Shown here piece by piece: positions 1-8,747 of a stretch of 64,000 nucleotides of DNA. The translations under genes and the position numbers were made by a program. Source of the stretch: Streptococcus oralis (lineage in GTDB: Bacteria > Bacillota > Bacilli > Lactobacillales > Streptococcaceae). Below the pieces are notes generated by a model. That model saw nothing but the letters and a program-made list of their open reading frames with translations, made no database searches and was not told the origin of the DNA. Position 1 is the first letter of the stretch. Each line of letters starts with the position of its first letter. The DNA lies in contig NZ_KQ969038.1 in the NCBI RefSeq assembly GCF_001578705.1, positions 390,075-454,074 on the forward strand, read 5' to 3'.

Positions 1-1829
1 ACCTTCTCTGTCAATTCCCCACCTTCTTCGTAGCCCACATAGCCCGGAGGAGCTCCGTTGAGACGGCTGGCTGCGAATTTCTCCATATACTCACTCATAT
101 CAAAACGGATAAGGGCTGATTCGTCGTCAAAGAGGACTTCTGCCAGAGCCTTGGCCAATTCGGTCTTTCCGACACCCGTCGGCCCTAGGAACATAAAGGA
201 ACCAATCGGACGCTTGTGGCTGCGAATACCTGACTGATTGCGGCGAATGGCACGGCTAATACTTGAAACAGCTTGATCTTGTCCGATGACGCGTTTATGC
301 AGTTCTGCTTCGAGGTTAAGGTACTTCTTAGCATCTGTTTGCGTCAGCTTTTGGACTGGAATACCTGACAAGCGGCTCAAGGTGGTTAAAATATCAGACT
401 CTGTCACCAAGTCTTTATAGACAGGCACTTCCTGCTCTTTTGCGATTAGCTGGCCTGCTTGTTTCCACTTGCCATCCATCAAGGCCTTGTCAGCTGGACT
501 CAAGTCGGATTCGTCCATTCTCACATGCTTGGATTTGTTTTGCACTGTTGCTGCCGCCTCATCCAAGAGGTCGATAGCAGAGTCTGGCAAGTGACGACTG
601 GTCAAGTAGCGATGCGCCATCTTAACAGCTGTTTCGACAGCTTCATCTGTGATTTTCACACGGTGGTGTTTCTCATAGGTAGCCTTCAAACCTTGCAAAA
701 TGGTCATGCTGTCAGCTAAACTTGGTTCTTCAATCGTCACTTTGGCAAAACGACGAGAAAGAGCTGCATCTTTTTCGATGTGTTTTTGGTATTCTTCCTG
801 AGTGGTTGCACCAACCGTTCTCAACGTTCCACGTGCCAAGGCTGGCTTCAAGATATTGGCCGCATCCAGAGTCGAGTCAATACCACTACCAGAACCCATG
901 ATGGTGTGGAGTTCATCGATAAAGAGGATTACTTTGCCATCTTCCTCGATATCCTTGATGATATTGTTCATGCGCTCTTCAAAATCTCCACGGAAACGTG
1001 TTCCTGCAACAACATTCATCAAATCAAGCTCCAAAACGCGCATCTTAGCCATTTCCGCAGGTACATCCCCACTAGCAATACGCTGGGCAAGTCCAAGGGC
1101 CAAAGCTGTTTTCCCGACACCAGCATCTCCAACCAAGACAGGATTGTTCTTGGTCTTCCGACTCAAAATCTGAATCATACGTGAGATTTCCTTGTCACGA
1201 CCGATAACTGGCTCTAACTTGCCAGAGCGCGCTTGATCTGTCAGGTCATGCGTATAATCCTCTAGACCACCACTTGGATTCTGAGGCATGCCCATCATAT
1301 TGGCCATGGAATTTTGCTTGTCTGCTACCGTGCGATGGCGCTGACGCAAAGCCTTAAGGTCTTCTCTTGTCCAACCAGCACGTTCCTCTAGATTGCGACG
1401 AAGAGCAGCAATTCTGACCTGATCTTTCTGGTCTTCATAAGAAAAGCCTGCTCTCTCCAAGATGCGAGTTGCCAAGGCATTGCCATCATGCAAAATCGCA
1501 TAGAGGACATGCTCTGTCCCTAGCACCTTTGCGTGGACCACTGAAGCTACATACTCTGCTTCTGCAAAGAGAACCTCCAAACGATGGGAAAAGGGCAATT
1601 CCGTAAAGGTTTCATCTTGGCTATAGTCCGTTTCAGTCAGTTCCAACGCAACCTCTTCTAAACGATCCATTTCATAAGGATAATCATTTAGAGTCGCACC
1701 TGCCACACTGTAACTGTGATTGGACATGGCAATCAATAAATGCCAAGACTCTAGATATCGAGCTCCAAAATGGCCCGCAACCATGTAGGCACTTTCGATA
1801 CATTCATTCAATGCTTTTGAATAGTTCAT
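1..1829 (-). CDS. clpC: ClpC, Hsp100 AAA+ unfoldase (C-terminus outside window)
   Basis: ATP-driven unfoldase that feeds substrates to ClpP. From the ATG at 1829 it reads [10 protein letters not shown], an N-terminal Clp repeat domain (about residues 1-140), then the first AAA+ module with Walker A GDAGVGKT and Walker B VILFIDE, a middle region, and the second AAA+ module with GPTGVGKT and MSEYMEK. The ORF runs off the left edge after 609 codons; ClpC proteins are about 810 residues, so roughly 200 C-terminal residues are missing because of the window, not a mutation. The start lies one base after the ctsR stop, so the two are one operon under the CtsR operator upstream of ctsR. Identification is firm. 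Confidence 0.96.
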   Translation of the reverse strand, partial: MNYSKALNECIESAYMVAGHFGARYLESWHLLIAMSNHSYSVAGATLNDYPYEMDRLEEVALELTETDYSQDETFTELPFSHRLEVLFAEAEYVASVVHAKVLGTEHVLYAILHDGNALATRILERAGFSYEDQKDQVRIAALRRNLEERAGWTREDLKALRQRHRTVADKQNSMANMMGMPQNPSGGLEDYTHDLTDQARSGKLEPVIGRDKEISRMIQILSRKTKNNPVLVGDAGVGKTALALGLAQRIASGDVPAEMAKMRVLELDLMNVVAGTRFRGDFEERMNNIIKDIEEDGKVILFIDELHTIMGSGSGIDSTLDAANILKPALARGTLRTVGATTQEEYQKHIEKDAALSRRFAKVTIEEPSLADSMTILQGLKATYEKHHRVKITDEAVETAVKMAHRYLTSRHLPDSAIDLLDEAAATVQNKSKHVRMDESDLSPADKALMDGKWKQAGQLIAKEQEVPVYKDLVTESDILTTLSRLSGIPVQKLTQTDAKKYLNLEAELHKRVIGQDQAVSSISRAIRRNQSGIRSHKRPIGSFMFLGPTGVGKTELAKALAEVLFDDESALIRFDMSEYMEKFAASRLNGAPPGYVGYEEGGELTEK

Positions 1830-1830
1830 C

Positions 1831-2289
1831 TTACTTCTCTTTTCTATCTACCTCTTGTAATAGCTGTCGGAGCATATTGGCACGGACTACTAAGGATTCT
1901 TCCCCTAGGACACGATCTGTTGCTACTGAAGTCAGCAAGGTCATCTCCTGCTTGGTCATCAAGTCCTGCTCCACCAAAAGTTGCAGGATATCCTCATAGA
2001 TTTCCTGACTAACTCGCTCACCAATCGAGTAAAGCAAATCGCGGAGCATCTCATGATGATTGGAAAACTCAATCCGTCCGATGCGAATGTAGCCTCCACC
2101 ACCACGCTTGCTCTCAACCAAGTAACCTCTGCTTTCAGTAAAACGTGTCTTGATGACATAGTTGATCTGACTAGGCACAACCTGAAAGGTATCCGCCAAC
2201 TGGCTCCGCTGCAATTCCACGATACCAGATTGGTCTAAAATTGCCTTGATATAGGCTTCGATATGATCTGATGTATTTTTAAATCTCAT
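1831..2289 (-). CDS. ctsR: CtsR, heat-shock transcriptional repressor
   Basis: Repressor of class III heat-shock genes (clp genes). At 152 residues it has the family's normal length. The N-terminus ([14 protein letters not shown]) begins the winged helix-turn-helix, with the glycine-rich wing at [10 protein letters not shown] (about residues 64-73), the hallmark of CtsR, followed by a C-terminal dimerisation domain. The start is supported by a purine-rich site (GAAGGAG) upstream. It is first in the ctsR-clpC operon and preceded by its own heptad operator, so it is autoregulated. No McsA/McsB homologues are present, as is usual for streptococci. Confidence 0.96.
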   Translation of the reverse strand: MRFKNTSDHIEAYIKAILDQSGIVELQRSQLADTFQVVPSQINYVIKTRFTESRGYLVESKRGGGGYIRIGRIEFSNHHEMLRDLLYSIGERVSQEIYEDILQLLVEQDLMTKQEMTLLTSVATDRVLGEESLVVRANMLRQLLQEVDRKEK

Positions 2290-2314
2290 AGTAAATCAAA
2301 CTCCTTCTTTGAAC

Positions 2315-2360
2315 CTTGACTATCTTTGACTATACTATCATTTAACACTCTATAAGTCAA
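2315..2360 (-). promoter_or_regulatory. ctsR-clpC promoter with CtsR heptad operator
   Basis: Read on the minus strand, the CtsR operator is AGTCAAA, three bases, AGTCAAG (2331 to 2315), a one-mismatch match to the tandem heptad RGTCAAANANRGTCAAA. Upstream are a -35 TTGACT (2355-2360) and a -10 TAGTAT (2332-2337) separated by 17 bases, so bound CtsR would sit over the transcription start. Confidence 0.85.
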
Positions 2361-2452
2361 ATTTTTAGAGCTCAGCCCTTGAAAATACTGACTTTCTTTA
2401 AAAACATTTAGGCATTAAATCGCCTTAGTTTTTCTTGAAAGTTCCTAAAAAA

Positions 2453-2479
2453 GTCCACAAAAAGAGCCCTAAAAAGGGC
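2453..2479 (-). terminator. Intrinsic terminator in the ctsR upstream gap
   Basis: On the minus strand a GCCCT/AGGGC stem with a four-base loop is followed by a T-rich tract. It would stop transcripts coming from the thiamine-transport operon and the small membrane gene. The rest of 2361-2592 holds only a TTTCCTT/AAGGAAA inverted repeat near 2550-2568 without a T-run; I see no gene there. Confidence 0.65.
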
Positions 2480-2592
2480 GTAATATTGACGAGTTCAGCA
2501 GGCAAGAACTAGCACGGTCAAACGTACTTTTTACTATGTCTCCATTTTCCTTAGTAAAGGAAACCTATTCCACCAACAACTCTAATTTTCTC

Positions 2593-2895
2593 TTAACTTT
2601 TAAAATTGTCTCCCAACTCATTCTGTTTTTCTTTTAGTATTTTCTGTTCCTCTTTAATTTCTTCTCGATATTTATCTACAGATTTTTCAAAAATTAAATA
2701 ACCTATAAATAATAATGTCGGAGTTAAAACTGTTCCCACTACGTTTTCAAATCTTTTTTCATCTAATCCTAATGACTTTGCAATATCAGGACTAAAGTAA
2801 ATTATAAATCCTGATACTATAGCAATTGCAATAAATGCAAAGGAGACAACTGATGTTCCATTTTCTCTCCGTAATTTCTTCAGTCTGCTTAACAT
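2593..2895 (-). CDS. Small two-helix membrane protein of unknown function
   Basis: I do not recognise this gene. It encodes a short basic N-terminus (MLSRLKKLRRENG), a first membrane helix (VVSFAFIAIAIVSGFIIYF), a short loop, a second helix (VLTPTLLFIGYLIF) and a charged, probably coiled-coil tail (REEIKEEQKILKEKQNEL). The ATG at 2895 is chosen because AGAAAGAG sits 8 bases upstream. The frame stays open to a TTG at 2955, which would add 20 residues, but no ribosome site is well placed there. The DNA is visibly more AT-rich than its neighbours. It lies 13 bases or more after the ABC ATPase gene and before a terminator, so it may be co-transcribed with the thiamine operon. I recall no gene here in S. 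pneumoniae, so it may be an insertion. Confidence 0.6.
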   Translation of the reverse strand: MLSRLKKLRRENGTSVVSFAFIAIAIVSGFIIYFSPDIAKSLGLDEKRFENVVGTVLTPTLLFIGYLIFEKSVDKYREEIKEEQKILKEKQNELGDNFKS

Positions 2896-2967
2896 GTCAT
2901 ACACTCTTTCTATTGCTTTACAAAAAGGACGCTGATAAAGAATAAACTTCACCAACTCTCTATTTTT

Positions 2968-3696
2968 CTAAGTATTTAATCCCAATTCCGCCAAGATTTG
3001 ACGCTTATAGGCAATCTTTTGGACTTCCTTGTCCTCACCTTCAGACCAATCTAGTTTAATTTCTGAAACAATCTGCCCGGGGCGGTTTTTCAAGATATAG
3101 ATGCGATCGCTGAGATTGAGGGCCTCCTCGATACTATGTGTGATAATCAAGGTCGTCAGCTGTAGCTGTTTGTGAATCTCCAGATACCAAGCGTGGAGTT
3201 CCATCTTGGTCATCTCATCCAAGGCACTAAAGGCCTCATCCAAGAGAAAGAGCTTGTGTCCAAAAAGATAGGTCCGGAGCAAGGCTACACGCTGGCGCAT
3301 CCCACCACTGAGTTCATGGGGATACTTATCTCGTATAGCTGTCAGCTGGAAGGTCGCAAGGATTTCATCCGCTCGGGCAATAGCCTCTGACTTATCCACC
3401 TTTTGAATCAAGAGAGGCAGGATGATATTGCCAAGCACCGTCTTGTGCTCCAAGAGGAGATCCTTTTGCAACATATAACTCACGCGCCCCTTAGGATTTT
3501 CCTCGCCATCAAGGATAATTCGCCCAGACTGGACTTCTAAAATCCCAGCGATTAGGTTAAAGAGGGTGGTCTTTCCAACACCACTTGGACCTAGGATAGA
3601 AACCACTTCACCCGAAGTCACCTGCAGGTTGATATCTTCTAAAATCTTTTCATCGCCATAGGCATAGCTTACGTGTTCTAGTCTAATTTCTGTCAT
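2968..3696 (-). CDS. thiZ: ABC transporter ATPase, thiamine-precursor uptake (ThiZ-like)
   Basis: ATPase subunit of the ABC importer encoded with the next two genes. It has Walker A GPSGVGKTT (about residue 37), a Q-loop in SYMLQKDLLLEHKT, signature LSGGMRQR, Walker B KLFLLDEAFSALD and the switch histidine in ITHS. This is the layout of the nitrate/taurine/ThiZ type of ATPase. Its ATG overlaps the stop of the binding-protein gene by one base (TAATG), so translation is coupled. The TPP riboswitch at the head of the operon points to thiamine precursors as substrate; the symbol is by analogy with thiXYZ. Confidence 0.85.
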   Translation of the reverse strand: MTEIRLEHVSYAYGDEKILEDINLQVTSGEVVSILGPSGVGKTTLFNLIAGILEVQSGRIILDGEENPKGRVSYMLQKDLLLEHKTVLGNIILPLLIQKVDKSEAIARADEILATFQLTAIRDKYPHELSGGMRQRVALLRTYLFGHKLFLLDEAFSALDEMTKMELHAWYLEIHKQLQLTTLIITHSIEEALNLSDRIYILKNRPGQIVSEIKLDWSEGEDKEVQKIAYKRQILAELGLNT

Positions 3697-4703
3697 TATT
3701 TTACAAATTCGTTAGTGAAGCCCTTGTCAGTCAAATCTTCTTTAAGGATACCATGTTCTTTATCCCATTTGTAGAAGGCATTCCAGCGGTCAGCGTCAAA
3801 TTGTCCCCATTTTTCCTTGTCGCTTGCATATTCTTTTGACAAGTATTTTTGAGATTCGATGACAAAGTCACGTTTTTCTTTGAGCTCAGGTGCATTCTTG
3901 ATGAGAATATCGGCTGCTTCCTCTGGATGCTCCATAGCATATTGATAGCCTTTTTTGATGGCTTGGATGATTTTACGAGCTTCTTCTTTATTGTCTTTCA
4001 AATAGTCGTTGTTTGCGATGATAACGGGTGAGTAGTAGTCAAACTCCTTGACATAGTCTTTTAAGTACATGAAGTTAGCATCTACGCCTTGAGATTTGGC
4101 AAGGATACCATCCCAACCGTAGTAGATCCAAGCAGTGTCAAAGACGCCATTGGCAATCGGTGTGATGGAGTTTGAGTCGTTGTTTGGTACTTTTTCAACC
4201 TTTTCAAAATCTCCACCTTGTGATTCTACCAATGTTTTCAACATAGCAAGCTCAGTGGGGTCATTCCAAGTACCGTATTTCTTGCCAACCAAGTCTTTTG
4301 GACTGGTGACATTGTCAGATTTACGTGAGATGATCCCTGATGTATTGTGCTCTACGATAGCGGCAACGGCAGTGATTCCTGCCCCTTTTTCCAATTTCTT
4401 AGCCATGTAGTCTTGGAAATACACTGCAAATGGTGCCTTACCATTGATTACCAAGTCAGATGAGCTTTCTTCTGGTGGCAATTTCAAGTCAACATCCACT
4501 CCAGCTTCTTTGAAATAACCTTTTTCCTTGGCAACATACAGCCCTGTGTGGTTAGTATTTGGTGTCCAGTCTAGGATAAAGTCAATCTTCTTAACTTCTG
4601 CTTCTTTGTTGTCCTTAGAAGCAGTCCCTTGGCCACAAGCCACAAGTACGACAGCTACAAAAGCCGTTACAAGCGTTAAAAACACTTTCCATGTTTTTTT
4701 CAT
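3696..4703 (-). CDS. thiY: Substrate-binding lipoprotein, NMT1/THI5-like (ThiY-like)
   Basis: Lipoprotein that captures the substrate of the ABC importer outside the membrane. The chosen ATG at 4703 has GAGGAAATC before it and starts the signal peptide MKKTWKVFLTLV... ending in lipobox LVAC, whose Cys would be lipidated; an upstream in-frame ATG at 4757 would bury the signal and is rejected. The mature part has the NMT1/THI5-like fold (DFILDWTPNTNHTGLYVAKE, then NDPTELAML). This family binds pyrimidine precursors of thiamine (HMP or formyl-aminopyrimidine). Riboswitch context agrees. The exact ligand is inferred. Confidence 0.87.
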   Translation of the reverse strand: MKKTWKVFLTLVTAFVAVVLVACGQGTASKDNKEAEVKKIDFILDWTPNTNHTGLYVAKEKGYFKEAGVDVDLKLPPEESSSDLVINGKAPFAVYFQDYMAKKLEKGAGITAVAAIVEHNTSGIISRKSDNVTSPKDLVGKKYGTWNDPTELAMLKTLVESQGGDFEKVEKVPNNDSNSITPIANGVFDTAWIYYGWDGILAKSQGVDANFMYLKDYVKEFDYYSPVIIANNDYLKDNKEEARKIIQAIKKGYQYAMEHPEEAADILIKNAPELKEKRDFVIESQKYLSKEYASDKEKWGQFDADRWNAFYKWDKEHGILKEDLTDKGFTNEFVK

Positions 4704-4741
4704 TTTGATTTCCTCTTTTCTTTTTCTCAAACGTTCTTGTC

Positions 4742-5500
4742 CTATGAACGTTTCCATTTAATCACATATTTTTCGCTGACATCGACCAACTTCATACCCA
4801 GAAGGCTAATAATCGACACCAGAATAATAATGGCAAACATAGTATCATACTGAAACAGTTTCTTGGACTGAATCATGTAGACACCTAGTCCTTCAAAGCC
4901 TCCCAACCACTCAGATACCACTGTTGTGATAAAGGCGTAGGAGACACTGACCCTCAGACCTGCATAAAAGTAGGGCAGACTAACCGGGATTTTAAAATGC
5001 CAAAGAATTTGCCAAGGATTTGCACGCATCAGACTAAACAGGGTCAGCATATCCTTGTCACAATGCCTAAATCCATCCAAAATACTAACGATGATAGGAA
5101 AGGTTGTTGTCAGGATTATCAAGACAATCTTGGGCAAAATTCCATAGCCTAGCCACAAGACCAAGATAGGAGCTATAGCAATGGTAGGAATGGTCTGAAC
5201 AACCACCATCATAGGGTAAATCAAGTCATTGAGCCAAGCCAGACTGTCCATAAGCACCGCCATGAGACAGGCAATCAAGACTCCTAAGACTAGTCCCAGT
5301 AAAGCCACTCTCAAGGTCGCCCAGCTATGGTGCCAGAGAAATTCTCTGTCACGAACAAAGGCCTGGAGAATTTCAAAGGGAGTTGGTAGGATAAACTTGG
5401 GTAAAAGTTTGAATATTCCCGCTAACTGCCAGACCGACAAGACTCCTATAAAGCCCAAAAGACTAATGTGTCGTCTCATCATACTTTTCAAGTTTCTCAT
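4742..5500 (-). CDS. thiX: ABC transporter permease, thiamine-precursor uptake (ThiX-like)
   Basis: Membrane subunit of the importer, 252 residues with about six helices and the EAA-type cytoplasmic loop (DGFRHCDKDMLTLFSLMRANPWQILWHFKIPVSLPY), typical of BPD-type permeases of the SsuC/ThiX family. The gene overlaps the upstream thiamine-binding gene by 38 bases in another frame. I keep the first ATG at 5500, preceded by GGAGAG; internal ATGs at 5482 and 5479 are alternatives. It is the second gene of the riboswitch-controlled operon. Confidence 0.87.
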   Translation of the reverse strand: MRNLKSMMRRHISLLGFIGVLSVWQLAGIFKLLPKFILPTPFEILQAFVRDREFLWHHSWATLRVALLGLVLGVLIACLMAVLMDSLAWLNDLIYPMMVVVQTIPTIAIAPILVLWLGYGILPKIVLIILTTTFPIIVSILDGFRHCDKDMLTLFSLMRANPWQILWHFKIPVSLPYFYAGLRVSVSYAFITTVVSEWLGGFEGLGVYMIQSKKLFQYDTMFAIIILVSIISLLGMKLVDVSEKYVIKWKRS

Positions 5501-5753
5501 CGATGCTTAAAATCTCTCCTACATTTATTTTGACATTGGCAAAGACATTATCTGCCTCCTGCCCTGCCACTTCTAGCGCTTCTTTGAGAATGCGCATGAG
5601 CTCATCAAACTCTCCTTCCAAGACCGTTTCAAAGGGTGTCACCACCATGGTCACGGACTGAGCTTGCAGATAAGCAATAACCTGATCGATAATAGCAATC
5701 CGGTCAATCCCCTGTGATAGGGGCAAGACTTGCAAGGCAATGCTTGCTTTCAT
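5463..5753 (-). CDS. Thiamine-binding protein, MTH1187/YkoF family
   Basis: Small cytoplasmic protein of 96 residues, matching the MTH1187/YqgV family (thiamine-binding domain related to YkoF): an N-terminal strand IALQVLPLSQG, the conserved VTPFETVLEGEFDELM and a C-terminal helix. In B. subtilis YkoF-type domains bind thiamine or HMP; here the job could be sensing or buffering the imported ligand. It is the first gene after the TPP riboswitch, with a strong AGGAGG site before the ATG. The family match is good; the biological role is uncertain. Confidence 0.82.
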   Translation of the reverse strand: MKASIALQVLPLSQGIDRIAIIDQVIAYLQAQSVTMVVTPFETVLEGEFDELMRILKEALEVAGQEADNVFANVKINVGEILSIDEKLEKYDETTH

Positions 5754-5785
5754 AAAAACCTCCTCTTCTCAGGCTTCCTTTTGAC

Positions 5786-5818
5786 AAAAAGAAAACCCCT
5801 TCCATATACGGAAAAGGT
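5786..5818 (-). terminator. Riboswitch expression platform terminator
   Basis: On the minus strand CCTTTTCC and GGAAGGGG form a stem (two G-U pairs) around TATATG and are followed by TTTTCTTTTT. It lies between the TPP aptamer and the first gene, so ligand binding would favour termination, the usual OFF logic of TPP riboswitches in Gram-positive bacteria. Confidence 0.8.
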
Positions 5819-5834
5819 GCAGAATTCGGCTAAG

Positions 5835-5919
<85 letters not shown>

Positions 5920-5931
5920 TTATATGGGTAT

Positions 5932-5960
5932 ATGATAGCCTAAAAAAAGAAAGAAGTCAA
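5932..5960 (-). promoter_or_regulatory. Promoter of the thiamine-transport operon
   Basis: Minus strand: -35 TTGACT (5955-5960), 17-base spacer, -10 TATCAT (5932-5937). Initiation here would include the whole aptamer. A second -10-like TATAAT at 5919-5924 would start inside P1 and lacks a good -35. Confidence 0.65.
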
Positions 5961-5984
5961 GGAAACTGCTTACAGAAAACCATG

Positions 5985-6020
5985 AAAAAGAGTTTGAAGG
6001 CAAATGCTTCAAACTCTTTC
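5985..6020 (-). terminator. polA terminator
   Basis: A 13-base stem (AAAGAGTTTGAAG with CTTCAAACTCTTT) begins about 10 bases after the polA stop and ends in a short T-run on the minus strand. It separates polA from the riboswitch operon. Confidence 0.8.
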
Positions 6021-6029
6021 ATAACTTTC

Positions 6030-8663
6030 TTATTTAGCCTCGTACCAGGTTGCTCCTTCATTCTCATCAGCAATGAGTGGGACACTGAGCTGGATAGCTT
6101 CTTCCATGGTTTGTTTCACCAACTTTTTCATCTCTGCCAGTTCAGATTTAGGAACTTCAAGGACGATTTCATCATGCACTTGCAAGAGCATCTTGGTCTG
6201 ATAGCCACCTTCAACTAGAGCCTTGTCTAGCTGAATCATAGCAATCTTAAGAATATCTGCTGCCGATCCCTGGATAGGAGAGTTAATGGCTGTCCGCTCC
6301 GCAAAACCACGAATGTTAAAGTTGCGCGAATTGATATCTGGTAGCTCTCGACGACGCTTGAAAAGGGTCTCTACATAGCCCTTATCACGCGCCTCACGTA
6401 CCACTTCTTCCATATAGTTTTTGATTCCAGGAAAACGTTCAAAATAGGTATCAATGTAGGCTTTGGCCTTCTTGCGACTAATACCAAGATTGTTTGCCAA
6501 GCCAAAATCTGAAATCCCGTAAACCACTCCAAAGTTGACAGCCTTGGCATTGCGACGGTCGTTTGGCGTCACATCCTCAGGTCGTTCAATTCCAAAGACA
6601 CGCATGGCTGTCGAGGTATGGATATCAGCTCCCTCTTGGAAAGCCTTAATCAAGTGCTCATCTTTAGAGATATGCGCTAAGACACGCAACTCAATCTGTG
6701 AATAGTCCGAGCTAAGCAGGACACTATCCTCCCACTCTGGCACAAAAGCCTTACGAATGAGGCGGCCTTGTTCCAAACGCACAGGAATATTTTGGAGGTT
6801 TGGATCCACACTAGACAGACGACCTGTCTGGGTCAAATCCTGCACATAGCGCGTGTGAATCTTGCCATCATATAAAATCCAATCCTGCAAGCCAAGCACG
6901 TAAGTCGATTGAATCTTAGCAATCTGACGGTAGTCTAGAATTTTCTTAACGATTGGCGCAATAGGAGCCAGACGCTCTAGCACATCCACGGCTGTTGAGT
7001 AACCTGTCTTGGTTTTCTTGGTGTATTCTAGAGGAAGGCCGAGCTTTTCAAAGAGAAGCGCGCCCAACTGTTTAGGCGAGTTGATATTAAACTCCTCACC
7101 AGCCAGCTCATAAATCTCCTGAGTTAGCTTCTCAATGACAAGTTCATTTTCAGCCTGCATTTCAAGCAAGGTCTCTTTCTTAACCGTAATTCCAGCGATT
7201 TCCATCTTGGCAAGGACAAAGGCCAGAGGCTGCTCCATGTCATAGAGAAGATCTAACTGTCCATGTTCACTGAGTTTTTCAAGTAAAACAGGTTCGGTCT
7301 CAACCAATACAGCAACCTTGCGAGCCAAATGCTCCAAGAAATTCTCTCTCTCAGGGATGGCCTTCTTGACCCCCTTGCCGTAGAAGGTCTCATCATCGAC
7401 CATGTAAGTTTGACCATAAAGATTCGCAATGGTTGAAATTTCATTGTTCTCGACAGTAGAGAGAAGGTATTTGGCCAAGCGACTGTCAAAAGCTGGAGCC
7501 TGTAAATTCAAACCAAAACGATTTAAGAGGACTTTGGCTTTCTTAAAATCATACACTTTCAGAGGCGTATTTTCTAGAAAATCCTTGAAAATCGGTTCCT
7601 GCAAGAGCGCAAGTTTATCTGTAGCATAAAGTTTATCACCACAAGACCATGCAAAACCAACCAAGTCATCTGTATGGTAGTTCTCCCCAAAGAGTTCAAA
7701 ATGGAAGATGGAGTCGGAACTCAGCATATCTTCCTTCACTTGGTCAACGATAGCGAAGTCCAACCTCTCAGCCACATCCGTCGACGAAACATTTAAAGCT
7801 TGCTTGAGTTGTTTGAAGCCCATCTCATCGTAGAATTTTCCGAGATTTTCCACATCTGGGCCATTATAGACCAAATCATCTAGTCCAATCTCAATTGGTG
7901 CCTGAGTCTCAATGGTCGCCAAGGTTTTAGACAAAAAGGCTTGTTCCTTGTCATGGATGAGATTTTCCTTCATCTTAGAAGCCTTCATCCCATCGATATT
8001 TTCATAAATACCCTCTAACGAACCGTGTTCTAGCAAGAGCTTGATACCCGTCTTTTCACCGATCTTAGTGACGCCAGGGATATTATCAGACTTATCCCCC
8101 ATCAGGGCCTTGAGGTCTATAAACTGAGCTGGTGTGAGTCCCATCTTTTCCATAAGGTAAGCTGGTGTAAAGGCCTCAAACTCAGCCACACCTTTCTTGG
8201 AAATCTCGACCACCGTACGCTCATCCGTCAACTGGATCAAGTCCTTGTCTCCGCTAACGATTGTTACATCAAAAGATTCATTTTCAGCCAAGCGACCAAG
8301 AGTCCCGATGATATCATCCGCTTCATACTGCGGCAACTCATAATGGCGAATTCCAAGGTGATCTAGCAACTCGCGAATGAAGGGAAATTGCTCACGAAAC
8401 TCATCTGGAGTTTTCGCGCGACCACCCTTGTAGTCTGCATACATCTCTGTTCGAAAAGTCGTCTTACCAGCATCAAAGGCTACCAAAACATGACTAGGTT
8501 CAACCCGCTCTAAGACATGATTCAACATGAGTTGAAAGCCATAGATTGCATTGGTATGAAGTCCATTAGCATTCTTAAATCGATCCAGTTGCTGATAGAG
8601 CGCGAAAAAAGCTCGAAAGGCAACAGAAGATCCATCAATCAATAATAATTTTTTCTTGTCCAT
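6030..8663 (-). CDS. polA: DNA polymerase I
   Basis: Repair and lagging-strand polymerase, 877 residues from the ATG at 8663 (MDKKKLLLIDGSS); the longer frame from 8699 adds 12 residues not expected for the family. The N-terminal 5' nuclease domain shows YEADDIIG, SGDKDLIQL and MGDKSDNIPG. The central 3'-5' exonuclease-like domain lacks the catalytic DxE (FHFELFG stands in its place), so proofreading is probably absent, as known for pneumococcal Pol I. Polymerase motifs A (DYSQIELRVLAH), B (RRNAKAVNFGVVYG) and C (QVHDEIVLE) are intact. It is a single-gene unit with its own terminator. I recall polA on the other side of the origin in S. pneumoniae. Confidence 0.97.
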   Translation of the reverse strand: MDKKKLLLIDGSSVAFRAFFALYQQLDRFKNANGLHTNAIYGFQLMLNHVLERVEPSHVLVAFDAGKTTFRTEMYADYKGGRAKTPDEFREQFPFIRELLDHLGIRHYELPQYEADDIIGTLGRLAENESFDVTIVSGDKDLIQLTDERTVVEISKKGVAEFEAFTPAYLMEKMGLTPAQFIDLKALMGDKSDNIPGVTKIGEKTGIKLLLEHGSLEGIYENIDGMKASKMKENLIHDKEQAFLSKTLATIETQAPIEIGLDDLVYNGPDVENLGKFYDEMGFKQLKQALNVSSTDVAERLDFAIVDQVKEDMLSSDSIFHFELFGENYHTDDLVGFAWSCGDKLYATDKLALLQEPIFKDFLENTPLKVYDFKKAKVLLNRFGLNLQAPAFDSRLAKYLLSTVENNEISTIANLYGQTYMVDDETFYGKGVKKAIPERENFLEHLARKVAVLVETEPVLLEKLSEHGQLDLLYDMEQPLAFVLAKMEIAGITVKKETLLEMQAENELVIEKLTQEIYELAGEEFNINSPKQLGALLFEKLGLPLEYTKKTKTGYSTAVDVLERLAPIAPIVKKILDYRQIAKIQSTYVLGLQDWILYDGKIHTRYVQDLTQTGRLSSVDPNLQNIPVRLEQGRLIRKAFVPEWEDSVLLSSDYSQIELRVLAHISKDEHLIKAFQEGADIHTSTAMRVFGIERPEDVTPNDRRNAKAVNFGVVYGISDFGLANNLGISRKKAKAYIDTYFERFPGIKNYMEEVVREARDKGYVETLFKRRRELPDINSRNFNIRGFAERTAINSPIQGSAADILKIAMIQLDKALVEGGYQTKMLLQVHDEIVLEVPKSELAEMKKLVKQTMEEAIQLSVPLIADENEGATWYEAK

Positions 8664-8747
8664 ACACCCATTATAAAGGAAAGCGAGGAAAAATACCATC
8701 GGAAAGAATAGGCAAATGGTCGTGAAGTCCTCTTTTTTATATTCTTT

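Noticed and set aside
780-1184. Two overlapping plus-strand ORFs opposite clpC
   Set aside because: They are antisense to conserved ClpC motifs, have no ribosome sites, and look like no protein family.
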